A stretch of 64,000 nucleotides of DNA from the NCBI GenBank assembly GCA_900318565.1, contig ONLD01000016.1, positions 1-64,000 of the forward strand. The letters run 5' to 3'. The position numbers and the translations under genes were made by a program. The notes below the pieces were generated by a model. That model was not told where the DNA came from. It searched no databases and was given only the letters and a program-made list of their open reading frames with translations. This DNA is from an uncultured Bacteroidales bacterium. Its GTDB lineage: Bacteria; Bacteroidota; Bacteroidia; Bacteroidales; UBA932. Positions 44,981 through 57,152 of this stretch are shown in pieces; position 1 is the stretch's first letter; each line of letters opens with the position of its first letter.

Positions 44981-47900
44981 AGACAGCGTATCGGCGGCTT
45001 CTTCTCCCTCTCCCCCGTCATACTGTCCGGAGGCCCAATCGACCAGCTTGCCCAAGGCGCCGGTCAGCTTCTCGGCGAGGTCTTCGTCGCCGGCCTCCTT
45101 GAACACGTCGGCCAGGAAATACACGTACGATACGCACATATCGAACTCGTTCTTGCCGAACTCGAAGAATTCCAGATAGAAGCGCGCGGTCTCCAGCAGG
45201 TCGGCGGCCATATTGGCGCCCAGGGCACGGGCCTTGCTCTTCTCGCCCAGATCGTAATAGGCCTCAACCGTGCTGATGACGATGTAGTCGTTGGTGGACA
45301 TCCCCAGCGGGATGCTCTCGATGGGGAATCGGTGCATCACCTCGCAGCCACGGTCGAGCATTTCGATTGCGCGCTCATTCTGGCCCTGCTTCATAAAGGC
45401 CTTGGCGGCGTTGAGGAAAATCACGCGCGGCGCCATCACGCCGAGGTTGGTGTAGATGTTCTGGTAGTCCACGAACCAGCGGTCGGCGGCAAGGGCGTCC
45501 CAGGAATAAACCTGCGTCATCTTGCGGTACAACTCCTCGGTGTCCACGAAACCGATGTCGGTCGTGGTGATTTTGTTCTTTATGGGCACGAACTTGTAGG
45601 AGTAGCCTTCATAGACGAGGTAGTCCTTGATGCCTATGTTGATGTCTCCGCCCATATTCAGCATATTGATAGGACGGTCCCACTGGTAATTGCTCAGCAG
45701 GTCGAGCATAAAGATTTCGGGCTTCGTCAGGTAGTCCTTGCCGCTGGGAATCTGCAGCACGATGCTCTCGGGAATCATATCCGCATACTTGGCGTCCAGG
45801 ATGCCGGAAGAAATCACGTTCTCCCGGTTGACGGGCACCACGATCTTGCGCGAAGCGATGTAGTCCATCTTGCGGCCGCTGCTCATAGGCACCTTGACGT
45901 CGGGGTGGCGGAAGAGCCGCATCACGTCGGATATGCTCATCTCCTGCTCCCTGCTGTCCACTATGGGCACGTACTCGTTGTTGCCGTAGAGGTACTGCTC
46001 CGGTCCCACGCTCAGGGGCAGGGGAGCCGATTCGTTGCAGGCCCACTTCATCTGGTCGATGTGCCAGTCGGTACCGAGCAGGGAAGTGTTGCAGATACGC
46101 ACGTCGGTGCGCACGTTTTCGACCTCCTGTGCGTACCAGACGGGGAAGGTGTCGTTGTCGCCGTGGGTGATGAGTATGCCGTTGGGGCCCACCGATTCGA
46201 GGTAGTTACGGGCCATCTCCACGGCCGTCCTGCGGCCGCTGCGGTCGTGGTCGTCCCAGTTCTGGGCGGCCATAAGGACGGGCACGCAGAGGCATACCGC
46301 GCTGACCGCCGCCGCTGCGGCAACGGAGCTGCGCGACTTCGTGGCGGAATCAATCCAGCTCCATATCGCGGCCACGGCCATACCTATCCACACGCTGAAG
46401 AAATAGAACGAGCCCGCGTAGGCGTAGTCCCTTTCGCGCACCTGGTACGGCGGCTGGTTGAGGTAGAGCACGATAGCGATTCCTGTCATAAAGAACATTA
46501 GGAAGGTCAGCCAGCAGCCCCTCTTGTCGCGGTCGAACTGGAAGAAAAGGCCCAGCAGGCCGAGCAGCAGCGGCAGGAAGTAGTAGTGGTTCTTGCCCTT
46601 GTTGTCGGCAAGAGTCTTAGGGGCTGCGCTCTGGTCGCCCAGGCGTATGTCGTCGATGAACTTGATGCCGCTCTCCCAGTTGCCGTGGAAGATGTCTCCG
46701 GGCGTCGGGGAATGGATTTCATTCTGCCGGCCCACGAAGTTCCACATAAAGTAGCGCCAGTACATCCAGTCCAGCTGGTAGTCGAAGAAGTAGTAAAGGT
46801 TGGCGGCCATCGTGGGCTTGCGGTCGGTGGCGCCGCGCACGACCTTGCCCTTGCCGCCCGTGTAGGCACGGTAGAACTCCTCGTACTTGCCGTCCGGCGA
46901 CGAACTCCACATCCTCGGGAACAGCATCTTGCCGGATGACTTGTACTCGGCGTCCACGGGGCCGTCGACGTGCTTGTACTTGCCGTCCAGCGGGGCCCAG
47001 TACTTGCTGGATTTCAGGTCATAAGGGGCGTCGTAGTACTGGCCGTAGAGCAGCGGCGTGCTGCCGTACTGCTCGCGGCTGAGGTAGCGCACGAGCGTGA
47101 AAGCGTTGTCGGGCTGGTACTCGTTGGTCGGAGTCTTGGCGCAGGAGCGTATGATGTCGATGCTGAACACCGAGAATCCTATGATTATCGTGGTGGCGCA
47201 CAGCAGGGAGGTGTTGAGCAGCACCTTGCCGCGCTTCTCCGTGACGAAGAGGCCCCAGAAGCACAGGGCGAGCAGCGCCGCCATAAAGAACGCCGCGCCG
47301 GAGTTGTACGGCAGGCCCAGCGTGTTGACGAAGAAGAGGTCGCAGTAGGCCGCCAGCTTCGGCAGGTACGGGATGAAGAGGAACACCAGCACGCCCAGTA
47401 TCGCGGCTCCTACGAGCAGAATCTTGCAGAGCTCCCAGAAAGTGAAGGGAGCGTCCTCGCGGCGGCGGTAGTAGAACATAAACACCAGAGCCGGGATGGC
47501 GAGCAGGTTGAGCAGGTGCACACCTATGCTCAGGCCCATCAGGAAGGCAATCAGCACCACCCAGCGCAAGGCGTGCGGCTCGTCGGCACGGTCGTACCAC
47601 ATCGTCATCGCCCAGAAGACCGCGGCGGTGAAAAGCGACGACATCGCATAGACTTCGCCCTCGACGGCAGAGAACCAGAATGTGTCGGAGAAGCAGTATG
47701 CCAGCGCACCCACTAGGCCTGAGCCTATCACGGCCACGGCGCCTCCCACGGTATCAGTCTTGATGATGCGGCGGGTAAGCCACACGATGGTCAGATACAG
47801 GAAGAAAATCGTCAGGGCCGAGCAGATGGCGCTCATCGCGTTGACGAGAACGGCGGCGTGCATATTGTCGCCGAACATCGTAAAGAAGCGCGCAATCAGC

Positions 47901-48079
47901 TGGAACACAGGGTTTCCCGGGGGATGGCCCACCTCCAGCTTGTAGGACGAAGCGATAAACTCGCCGCAGTCCCAGAACGAGGCGGAGGGCTCGATGGTCA
48001 GCAGGTAGGTGACGGCCGACACCAGGAATGCCGCAATGGCGGCGCAGCGGTGGGCCAGCGTGAATTTTTTATCGTTCAT
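44978..48079 (-). CDS. DUF2723 (TMEM260-like) polytopic membrane protein
   Basis: A 1033-residue protein. The first ~590 residues hold about 12-14 transmembrane helices; SFWDCGEFIASSYKLEVGHP followed by PGNP is the DUF2723 signature near the N-terminus. The last ~430 residues form a soluble domain with helical, TPR-like repeats (AKAFMKQGQNERAIEMLDRG). The family is related to TMEM260, an O-mannosyltransferase in animals, and has the GT-C fold, so a protein or glycan glycosyltransferase role is likely but unproven in bacteria. The start at 48079 (MNDKKFTLAHRC) leaves 1 bp after the CNNM-type gene; 48091 is an alternative. Confidence 0.85.
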   Translation of the reverse strand: MNDKKFTLAHRCAAIAAFLVSAVTYLLTIEPSASFWDCGEFIASSYKLEVGHPPGNPVFQLIARFFTMFGDNMHAAVLVNAMSAICSALTIFFLYLTIVWLTRRIIKTDTVGGAVAVIGSGLVGALAYCFSDTFWFSAVEGEVYAMSSLFTAAVFWAMTMWYDRADEPHALRWVVLIAFLMGLSIGVHLLNLLAIPALVFMFYYRRREDAPFTFWELCKILLVGAAILGVLVFLFIPYLPKLAAYCDLFFVNTLGLPYNSGAAFFMAALLALCFWGLFVTEKRGKVLLNTSLLCATTIIIGFSVFSIDIIRSCAKTPTNEYQPDNAFTLVRYLSREQYGSTPLLYGQYYDAPYDLKSSKYWAPLDGKYKHVDGPVDAEYKSSGKMLFPRMWSSSPDGKYEEFYRAYTGGKGKVVRGATDRKPTMAANLYYFFDYQLDWMYWRYFMWNFVGRQNEIHSPTPGDIFHGNWESGIKFIDDIRLGDQSAAPKTLADNKGKNHYYFLPLLLGLLGLFFQFDRDKRGCWLTFLMFFMTGIAIVLYLNQPPYQVRERDYAYAGSFYFFSVWIGMAVAAIWSWIDSATKSRSSVAAAAAVSAVCLCVPVLMAAQNWDDHDRSGRRTAVEMARNYLESVGPNGILITHGDNDTFPVWYAQEVENVRTDVRICNTSLLGTDWHIDQMKWACNESAPLPLSVGPEQYLYGNNEYVPIVDSREQEMSISDVMRLFRHPDVKVPMSSGRKMDYIASRKIVVPVNRENVISSGILDAKYADMIPESIVLQIPSGKDYLTKPEIFMLDLLSNYQWDRPINMLNMGGDINIGIKDYLVYEGYSYKFVPIKNKITTTDIGFVDTEELYRKMTQVYSWDALAADRWFVDYQNIYTNLGVMAPRVIFLNAAKAFMKQGQNERAIEMLDRGCEVMHRFPIESIPLGMSTNDYIVISTVEAYYDLGEKSKARALGANMAADLLETARFYLEFFEFGKNEFDMCVSYVYFLADVFKEAGDEDLAEKLTGALGKLVDWASGQYDGGEGEEAADTLS

Positions 48080-48080
48080 T

Positions 48081-49136
48081 TCAGTCTTCATCAGGCAGTA
48101 CAATCTGTTTGTATTGGTTTTTGCGCTTCATCCAGCGCTCACGGGCAAACTGCTGCATATCCGTGATGGTATCGTTCTCGTCGATGATTTCCATTCCGAG
48201 AATCGTCTCTATGATGTCCTCCAGGGTGATGATGCCCTGGAAGCAGCCGTAGTCGTCGATAATCAGCGCTATCTGGTCCTTGGTCTTCAGCAGCGACTCC
48301 CAGATGTCCGAGACGGAGGTCTCTTCGTGGAAGGCGGCAATCTGGCGCTTGATTGAGCCCAGGCGGGTGTCGAACTTGTCGTCGGCGAGGTTCTCAAGCA
48401 CGTCGTAGCGGAGCACGTAGCCGGTGATGAATTCGGGAGACTCGCTCCAGACCGGGATGCGGGAATAGTGGGAGAGTTCCTCGCGGCGGTAGAACTGCTT
48501 GAGGGTCATACTCTCCGGGGCCACCGACGCCACCACACGCGGGGTCATCACGTCATAGGCCTTGATGTCGTCCAGCTTCATAATGTTCTGGATGACTTTG
48601 TTTTCGGAGTTGTCGAGCACGCCTTCCTCCTCGCCGATGTTGGCCATTGCGGACACTTCCTCGCGGGAGATGGTCGTGTCGGCCTCGTCGCCGGTGATGC
48701 TGCGGCGCAGTTTCTCTATGAGCCAGACCAACGGGAAGAGGATGATGGTCAGGAACTTCATAATCTTAGCCAGCCACAGCAGGTCCCTGTAATGGGATGT
48801 GCCTATGGTCTTCGGCAGGATTTCGGAGAAGATGAGGATGAGCAGCGTCATCACGGCGCTGATAATGCCGAACCAGTGGTCCCCAGAAAGTTGGGTGGCC
48901 TGGTGGCCTACCGCGGCGGCGCCCAGGGTGTTGGCAATCGTGTTGAGCGACAGGATCGCCGACAGGGGCCTGTCCGGCTCCGTCTTGTATTTCAGGAACA
49001 ACGGAGCGTTGCGGTCACCTTCTTCCTCCCGCATCGTGATATACGAAATGGGGGTGGACATCAGCACGCTCTCCAGCAGCGAGCAGAGAAACGAGACGGC
49101 CATCGTCAGAAGAAGGTATATGATTAATAAAGCCAT
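48081..49136 (-). CDS. CNNM/HlyC-type membrane protein with CBS domains
   Basis: A 351-residue protein: DUF21 membrane domain with three to four helices (about 1-150, SFLCSLLESVLMSTP, SEILPKTIGTS) and a CBS-domain pair (about 190-315, VMTPRVV, IALIIDDYGCFQGIITLEDI). Relatives (YfjD, CorC-like, human CNNM) act in Mg2+ or Co2+ transport and homeostasis. The C-terminal CorC/HlyC transporter-associated domain found in longer members is absent. DUF2723 follows 1 bp after its stop. On the minus strand a -7 box TAAATTTG (49156-49163) lies upstream. Confidence 0.88.
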   Translation of the reverse strand: MALLIIYLLLTMAVSFLCSLLESVLMSTPISYITMREEEGDRNAPLFLKYKTEPDRPLSAILSLNTIANTLGAAAVGHQATQLSGDHWFGIISAVMTLLILIFSEILPKTIGTSHYRDLLWLAKIMKFLTIILFPLVWLIEKLRRSITGDEADTTISREEVSAMANIGEEEGVLDNSENKVIQNIMKLDDIKAYDVMTPRVVASVAPESMTLKQFYRREELSHYSRIPVWSESPEFITGYVLRYDVLENLADDKFDTRLGSIKRQIAAFHEETSVSDIWESLLKTKDQIALIIDDYGCFQGIITLEDIIETILGMEIIDENDTITDMQQFARERWMKRKNQYKQIVLPDED

Positions 49137-49204
49137 AATAACGCAAAATATCTTACAAATTTAAGGATATTTCCGATTTAATGAAAAATACTTACATTTA
49201 CGCT

Positions 49205-52594
<3,390 letters not shown>

Positions 52595-52611
52595 AAAAGT
52601 CGGCGCGGCCG

Positions 52612-52728
52612 TGCAAGATTCCGGCTTTTCTTGCATTTACTAATTGAATATTGGTTTAGCTTGCGTCTTAAACTTTCGGAAAACGCTCAACGCTCCCCGG
52701 GATGCTTCTCTTCTCATCCCGGGGAGCG
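52612..52728 (+). terminator. two hairpins after the GH106 gene
   Basis: TGCAAGA and TCTTGCA (52612-52635) form a weak stem 18 bp after the stop. A second, perfect 14-bp stem CGCTCCCCGGGATG / CATCCCGGGGAGCG with a 10-nt loop follows at 52691-52728. The second is very stable but lacks a T-run. Confidence 0.6.
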
Positions 52729-52788
52729 CTTGATTTCCCCGTCCCGACTCCGTCCGGTTCATCGTGCGGTCAAACTCAATCAGTTTCC

Positions 52789-53072
52789 GGCCCGAATCCG
52801 GCATCTGCGGGCCCGCCAGAATGTGCAAACCGCCTTTCCGGCCCGAATCCGGCCTTCGCGGGCCCGCCAGAAGGTGCAAACCGCCTTTCCGGCCCGAATC
52901 CGCCATTCGCGGGCCCGCCAGAGGGTGCAAACTGCCTTTCTGGCCCGAATCCGGCCTTCGCGGGCCCGTCAGAAGGTCCAAACCGCCTTCCGGCCCGAAT
53001 CCGCCATTCGCAGGCCCGCCAGAAGGTGCAAACCGCCTTTCCGGCCCGAATCCGGCCTTCGCGGGCCCGCCA
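52789..53072. repeat. 51-bp tandem repeat array (about 5.6 units)
   Basis: Units start at 52789, 52840, 52891, 52942, 52992 and 53043, each beginning GGCCCGAATCCG and containing GGGCCCGCCAGAAGGTGCAA. Two subtypes alternate from the second unit on (CGGCCTTCGC, CGCCATTCGC), so the higher-order period is 102 bp. One unit lost a base (50 bp). All reading frames without stops here are a by-product of the GC-rich repeat; no start, signal peptide or recognisable protein is present. Confidence 0.9.
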
Positions 53073-53182
53073 CTTCGCGACTAACTGTAGACCCGGCACT
53101 TCAATCCACCCGCAGACCTTACTGACCGATAGGTTTGAAGTGCACTTTACCGCTTTGGCGCGGGTTTTCGGTCATTCCGAGT

Positions 53183-53684
53183 GGTATCGGTGCCGAAGGA
53201 GGGACGAGACTGCTGGTTTCCGGGGATTCCGCGAGGTCTCGGTGCCGAAGGAGGGACGAGACTGCTGGTTTCCGGGGATTCTGTGTGGTCTCGGTGCCGG
53301 AAGTGGGACGAGACTGTCGGTTTCCGGGGATTCCGAGTGGTCTCGGTGCCGGAAGTGGGACGAGACTGTCGGTTTCCGGGGATTCCGTGTGGTCTCGGTG
53401 TCGGAAGTGGGACGAGACCACGGGTTTTCGGTCATTCCGAGTGGTCTCGGTGCCAAAGGAGGGACGAGACTATCGGTTTCCGGGGATTCCGCGAGGTCTC
53501 GGTGCCGGAGAAGGGACGAGACCGCTGGTTTTCGGTCATTCCGAGTGGTCTCGGTGCCTGAAGTGGGACGAGACTGTCGGTTTCCGGGGATTCCGAGTGG
53601 TCTCGGTGCTTGAAGGGGGACGAGACCTCCGGTTTTCGGGGATTCCGAGTGGTCTCGGTGCCAGAGAAGGGACGAGACTGCGCG
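53183..53684. repeat. 52-bp tandem repeat array (10 units) of stem-loop type
   Basis: Ten units lie at exact 52-bp intervals (GGTGCC-type marker at 53189, 53241, 53293 and so on to 53657), preceded by a partial unit at about 53159. Each unit has GGTCTCGGTGCC, six variable bases, GGGACGAGAC, about six variable bases, and a TTTCCGGGGATTCC or TTTTCGGTCATTCC segment. GTCTCG and CGAGAC can pair in every unit. 52 is not a multiple of three, so coding is unlikely. Degenerate pieces (CCGGTCTCGAC twice) continue to about 53860. Confidence 0.9.
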
Positions 53685-53693
53685 GTTGATGTT

Positions 53694-53737
53694 AAAAAAA
53701 TCGTAAAAATCCACGATGAGATTCTTACGATTTTTAA
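53694..53737. terminator. A/T-rich hairpin at the end of the 52-bp array
   Basis: AAAAATCGTAA (53696-53706) and TTACGATTTTT (53725-53735) form an 11-bp stem that ends in a T-run on the plus strand and an A-run mirror on the other, so it could stop transcription in either direction. It separates the array from the degenerate repeats and the HTH gene. Confidence 0.5.
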
Positions 53738-53877
53738 GGGGGTGCTGATTTTTTCGATAATACCGGCCTCAACGGGGTTTTCGGGACGGAGTTTTCGGGG
53801 AAATACCGGTCTCGACAGGTTTACCGGTCTCGACGTGGTTTTCGAAAAACCGGTCGAAGCTGGTTTTTCAGGAAATA

Positions 53878-54090
53878 TCAGTCTGCGGTGTCTTTTCTGT
53901 ATTCGAGGATGTCGCTCGGCTGGCAGTCGAGGGCGGCACAGAGAGCGTCAAGGGTCGAGAAGCGGATTGCCTTGGCTTTTCCTGTCTTGAGAATGGATAT
54001 GTTTGCCGGCGAGATGCCCACTTTCTCGGAAAGCTCCCCGGAGGACATTTTCCTCCGGGCAAGCATCACGTCCAGATTGACTACAATCAT
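53878..54090 (-). CDS. small XRE-type helix-turn-helix regulator
   Basis: A 70-residue protein that is essentially one Cro/C1-type HTH: LARRKMSSGELSEKVGISPA, NISILKTGKAKAIRFSTLDA, ALCAALDCQPSDIL. It matches the YozG-like short regulators of many bacteria, which usually sit beside a DUF2975 membrane protein; no such gene is seen here. It follows the flotillin stop by 1 bp, so it may be co-transcribed with the flotillin unit. The target genes are unknown. Confidence 0.88.
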   Translation of the reverse strand: MIVVNLDVMLARRKMSSGELSEKVGISPANISILKTGKAKAIRFSTLDALCAALDCQPSDILEYRKDTAD

Positions 54091-54091
54091 A

Positions 54092-55492
54092 TCAGTTCTC
54101 CTCCTGCTTTTCTTCCTCGGCAGCCTTAGGCTCTCCCTTCAGGTAGTTGGGGAGTTCCATTCCGGCCATCTTGAAGAGATCCTGGAGCGGGGGAACCGAC
54201 TGCATAAGACCTGAGACGAAGTTGGCTGTCGCCGTCTTTCCGTTCTCTCCCTTTCCGCCGTCCCAGACGGTAACCTTATCAATGTTGATGCCCTTCACGG
54301 CCTCGACCTGTGTCTTCACCAGTTCGGGCAGCTTGTCGGCAATCATCATCAGCACGGCCTTCTGTGCGTCTCCCTGGGCTGCTCCGACGAGCTGCTGGAA
54401 ACCGGTAGCCTGCTTGGTCAGCACCTCGAGGATACCGCGGGCCTGTGCGTCCATCTTCGCGTAGATAGCATCCGCCTCACCCTTAGCCTTGCGGCGTATC
54501 TGCTCGGCTTCCGCCTCTGCCTCGATGATGGCCTTCTCCTTGTCTATCTGGGCGGGCACCACCACGTTGGCTTTACGAGTGGCCTCTTCGCGCTCGGCGC
54601 GGGCCATTTCAGCATCGCGCTCGCTCTTGTAGGCCTCCTCGAGAGCCTTTGCAGCCTGCACCTTCTCGGCGGCCACGGCGATGCGGGCGGCCTCAGCCTC
54701 CTTCTCGCGGCGGGTGGCGTCGGAGTTGGCTATTGCAATCTTGGAATTGTTCTCTCCCTCGACGGCCATCGCGTTGGCGGCAGCGGTCTTGATGCGGGTG
54801 TCACGGGTAGTCTCCGCGATACGGATATCCTTGTCCCTGTCGGCTTCGGCCTTACCGATTTCACCGAAACGGTTCTGCTCGGCCACGCTCTTCTTGGCGT
54901 CGTTGATGGCCTTCGCGGCGGCTTCCTTACCGAGAGCCTCGATGTAGCCGGACTCGTCGCGGATATCGGTCACGTTGACGTTGATAAGCTTAAGGCCGAT
55001 CTTGCGGAGCTCCGCCTCGACGTTGGCGCTGACGCTGGCCAGGAACTTGTCGCGGTCGGAGTTGATTTCCTCGATGTCCATCGTCGCGATGACCAGACGC
55101 AGCTGTCCGAAGAGGATATCGGTAGCGATGTTCTGGATGTTCTCGGGCTGGAGGCCGAGGAGCCTTTCGGCTGCATTCGTCATCACGTCCGGCTCGGTGC
55201 TGATACCCACCGTGAAGCGGCAGGGCACGTCCACGCGGATGTTCTGCTTGGAAAGGGCGTTCTGGAGGTTGCACTCAATGCTGATGGGCTTGAGGTCGAG
55301 GTATTTGAAATCCTGGAACACAGGCCAGATGAAGGATGCGCCGCCGTGGATACACTTCGCCGACGATTTCCTGCCGGTCTTGCCATAGACGACCAGAATC
55401 TTGTCTGAAGGGCACCTGCGATACCTGCGGAGTATGGCCGCAAAAGTAACGAACAGGACGAATACGAGGATTGCGATAAGATAAATAGGCAT
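54092..55492 (-). CDS. flotillin-like SPFH-domain protein
   Basis: A 466-residue protein: an N-terminal membrane anchor (1-22), an SPFH/band 7 domain (about 25-200, RYRRCPSDKILVVYG, LINVNVTDIRDESGYIEALG) and a long Ala/Glu-rich coiled coil (about 200-390, EAEAEAEQIRRKAKGEADA), the layout of YqiK/FloT flotillins. Such proteins assemble into membrane microdomains. It is preceded by an NfeD-like membrane protein, its usual operon partner, and followed by a small HTH gene. Confidence 0.95.
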   Translation of the reverse strand: MPIYLIAILVFVLFVTFAAILRRYRRCPSDKILVVYGKTGRKSSAKCIHGGASFIWPVFQDFKYLDLKPISIECNLQNALSKQNIRVDVPCRFTVGISTEPDVMTNAAERLLGLQPENIQNIATDILFGQLRLVIATMDIEEINSDRDKFLASVSANVEAELRKIGLKLINVNVTDIRDESGYIEALGKEAAAKAINDAKKSVAEQNRFGEIGKAEADRDKDIRIAETTRDTRIKTAAANAMAVEGENNSKIAIANSDATRREKEAEAARIAVAAEKVQAAKALEEAYKSERDAEMARAEREEATRKANVVVPAQIDKEKAIIEAEAEAEQIRRKAKGEADAIYAKMDAQARGILEVLTKQATGFQQLVGAAQGDAQKAVLMMIADKLPELVKTQVEAVKGINIDKVTVWDGGKGENGKTATANFVSGLMQSVPPLQDLFKMAGMELPNYLKGEPKAAEEEKQEEN

Positions 55493-55519
55493 AGTGTTAT
55501 GAATTAGATAATTATTGAC

Positions 55520-56101
55520 TCAATTGCTTCCACGAGGAGGGTGTCGGCGGATTGAGGCGCCGTTGGGAAGGGCCGGACCGTCGGTGACGGCCTCATACTC
55601 ACGGACGGCGTCGTTGATGGTAATCTGCACCTTGCCCTGGCCGCTGCGCTCCGCGGGGATACGCAGGTACACCTTGCCTTCGCAGCCCACCGCCGACTTG
55701 AAGACGTTGATGTTGCCGGACTGCTGCATACCGCTGAGCCAGCGGAAGAGCATCATCACGAGGAACACCACCGCGACACCCACGACGACGGAAATCACCA
55801 TCAGGAGCGTGGTCGAGGATATGGAATCACGCAGGAGGATTGCCGACCAGCCGAAACCGATGAAGAAATTGATAAAGTTGCGGAAGGTCAGAAGCCCCAT
55901 CCCCGTGCCGTGCGCGGCGTCGGCAGCGTCGGCGTCGAGGGAGTCCAGACCGGACGCGTCGGCGTCGGTATCGAAATCCGAGCCGGAATCGGCGCCGATA
56001 AAGGTCAAGATGCTTTGGATAATGAAGATGAGCGAAGCAGAAAGGGTAATCGCCCAGAGAACCTTCATCAAAGTACTAAGAGAATTCCACCATTCAATCA
56101 T
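55520..56101 (-). CDS. NfeD-like membrane protein, C-terminus probably frameshifted
   Basis: A 193-residue protein with a first helix (about 13-35), an Asp/Ala-rich loop (40-63), two to three further helices (about 68-130) and a C-terminal OB-like domain (about 145-190, GCEGKVYLRIPAERSGQGKV, then QITINDAVREYEAV). This is the NfeD-type partner of flotillin. The end RRHPPRGSN is unlike the family; one base earlier or later the frame would read DTLLVEAIESII with a stop at 55504, as NfeD-like proteins usually end. A one-base indel near 55555 is likely. Promoter at 56126-56133. Confidence 0.8.
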   Translation of the reverse strand: MIEWWNSLSTLMKVLWAITLSASLIFIIQSILTFIGADSGSDFDTDADASGLDSLDADAADAAHGTGMGLLTFRNFINFFIGFGWSAILLRDSISSTTLLMVISVVVGVAVVFLVMMLFRWLSGMQQSGNINVFKSAVGCEGKVYLRIPAERSGQGKVQITINDAVREYEAVTDGPALPNGASIRRHPPRGSN

Positions 56102-56125
56102 ATTGTTTTTCGCTTTTAATTTTTG

Positions 56126-56133
56126 CAAATATA
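56126..56133 (-). promoter_or_regulatory. -7 promoter box of the NfeD-flotillin unit
   Basis: TATATTTG on the minus strand, 24 nt before the ATG at 56101, with ATTG at the -33 position (56153-56156). It lies in an A/T-rich stretch of about 60 bp. Confidence 0.6.
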
Positions 56134-56192
56134 ACAAATATTTATTGAAAAACAATATCGGAAATATTGTTTTGCGGTTAATCCGTCGAATC

Positions 56193-56271
56193 GGCAGGTT
56201 CCTCGTGACCGGGAAACCGCGGCCGCCCGTGGCAACGTGAACGGGAGGGGCCCGGTCGCGAGCAACCTGCC
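56193..56271. repeat. dispersed palindromic element, copy 1
   Basis: The arms GGCAGGTTCCTCGTGACCGGG (left) and its near-inverse CCCGGTCGCGAGCAACCTGCC (right) pair at 19 of 21 positions. Inside lies a core, AACCGCGGCCGC ... GTGAACGGGAGGGGCCC, which is shared with 60263-60380. It sits between divergent genes (NfeD-like and phosphoesterase), so it is not a plain terminator. Confidence 0.75.
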
Positions 56272-56348
56272 AGTCTTTGATTTTTCGGCGAAATGCCGTA
56301 TTATTGCAGGACGGAATGGCAAAAGGATAGCCGTTCCCCTTAAACATT

Positions 56349-57152
56349 ATGAAAAGAATCATTTTATTTGCATTCGTGGCTCTCGGCCTTGCCGCCTGCA
56401 CGCCGAAGGAGTTCACATTCATCCAGATGTCCGACCCGCAGGTCGGTTTCCTCGACACCACCCCCGGCTACGCCCAGTCCGATTCCCTGATGAAACTGGC
56501 CGTGGACGCCGTCCATAGGCTCAAACCCGCCGCAGTCGTAATCACCGGCGACCTCGTCAACAACACCGCCGACTCCCTCCAGAAAGCCATCTACAAGAGC
56601 AACATCGCCGCCATCGGTGAAGGCCCCAGGCTCTTCGAACTCCCCGGCAACCACGACATCCGTCCCTGGACCGAAGAAAACCACAAAGCCTTCCTCGAAT
56701 TCAACGGCTACGACCGCTTCTCCGAGACTATCGAAGGCTGCGCATTCATAGGATTCGACAGCTGCTGCATCAAGGACGGCATCGCCGAGAAGGAAGCAGA
56801 GCAGCTCGAGTGGCTCAAAAAGCAGCTTGAAGCAGCCCGCGGCGCCCGCTACACTTTCCTCTTCACGCACTGCCCCATCTTCCGTGAAAGCATAGACGAA
56901 GAAGAAGACTACTTCAACTTCTCCGTCCCAAAGCGCAAGGAATACCTGGAACTGTTCAAGAGCTACGGAGTCGATGCCGTGTTTGCCGGCCACACCCACA
57001 AAGACTACCGTTCCAGCTATGACGGCATTCAGCTCATCACCGCCGGTCCCGTGGGCTCCCCGCTCCACGGCGGCTATTCGGGCCTCAACGTGGTCCGCGT
57101 CACGGCCGACGGCTTCACTGCAAACTATTCTTCAGCACCCGAGGCAAAATGA
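56349..57152 (+). CDS. calcineurin-like metallophosphoesterase, lipoprotein
   Basis: A 267-residue lipoprotein (lipobox LAAC at about 14-17). The metallophosphoesterase motifs are present: FIQMSDPQVG (Asp, with Gln in place of the usual His), VITGDLVNN, ELPGNHDI, FLFTHCPIF and VFAGHTHKD. It probably removes phosphate from an exported substrate and resembles Bacteroidota Icc-like or CpdB-like phosphatases. It overlaps the next gene, a GDPD-like protein, by 4 bp, so the pair may act on the same phosphodiester or phospholipid-derived compounds. Confidence 0.92.
   Translation: MKRIILFAFVALGLAACTPKEFTFIQMSDPQVGFLDTTPGYAQSDSLMKLAVDAVHRLKPAAVVITGDLVNNTADSLQKAIYKSNIAAIGEGPRLFELPGNHDIRPWTEENHKAFLEFNGYDRFSETIEGCAFIGFDSCCIKDGIAEKEAEQLEWLKKQLEAARGARYTFLFTHCPIFRESIDEEEDYFNFSVPKRKEYLELFKSYGVDAVFAGHTHKDYRSSYDGIQLITAGPVGSPLHGGYSGLNVVRVTADGFTANYSSAPEAK

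Noticed and set aside
53183..53684. CRISPR array
   Set aside because: Units are contiguous with variable slots of only about 6 nt, no spacers of 25-40 nt, and no cas genes in the window.
52702..53714. Long open frames on both strands through the tandem arrays
   Set aside because: Several frames on both strands are open at once, which reflects stop-free GC-rich repeats. There is no signal peptide, no known domain, and the 52-bp period changes frame in each unit.
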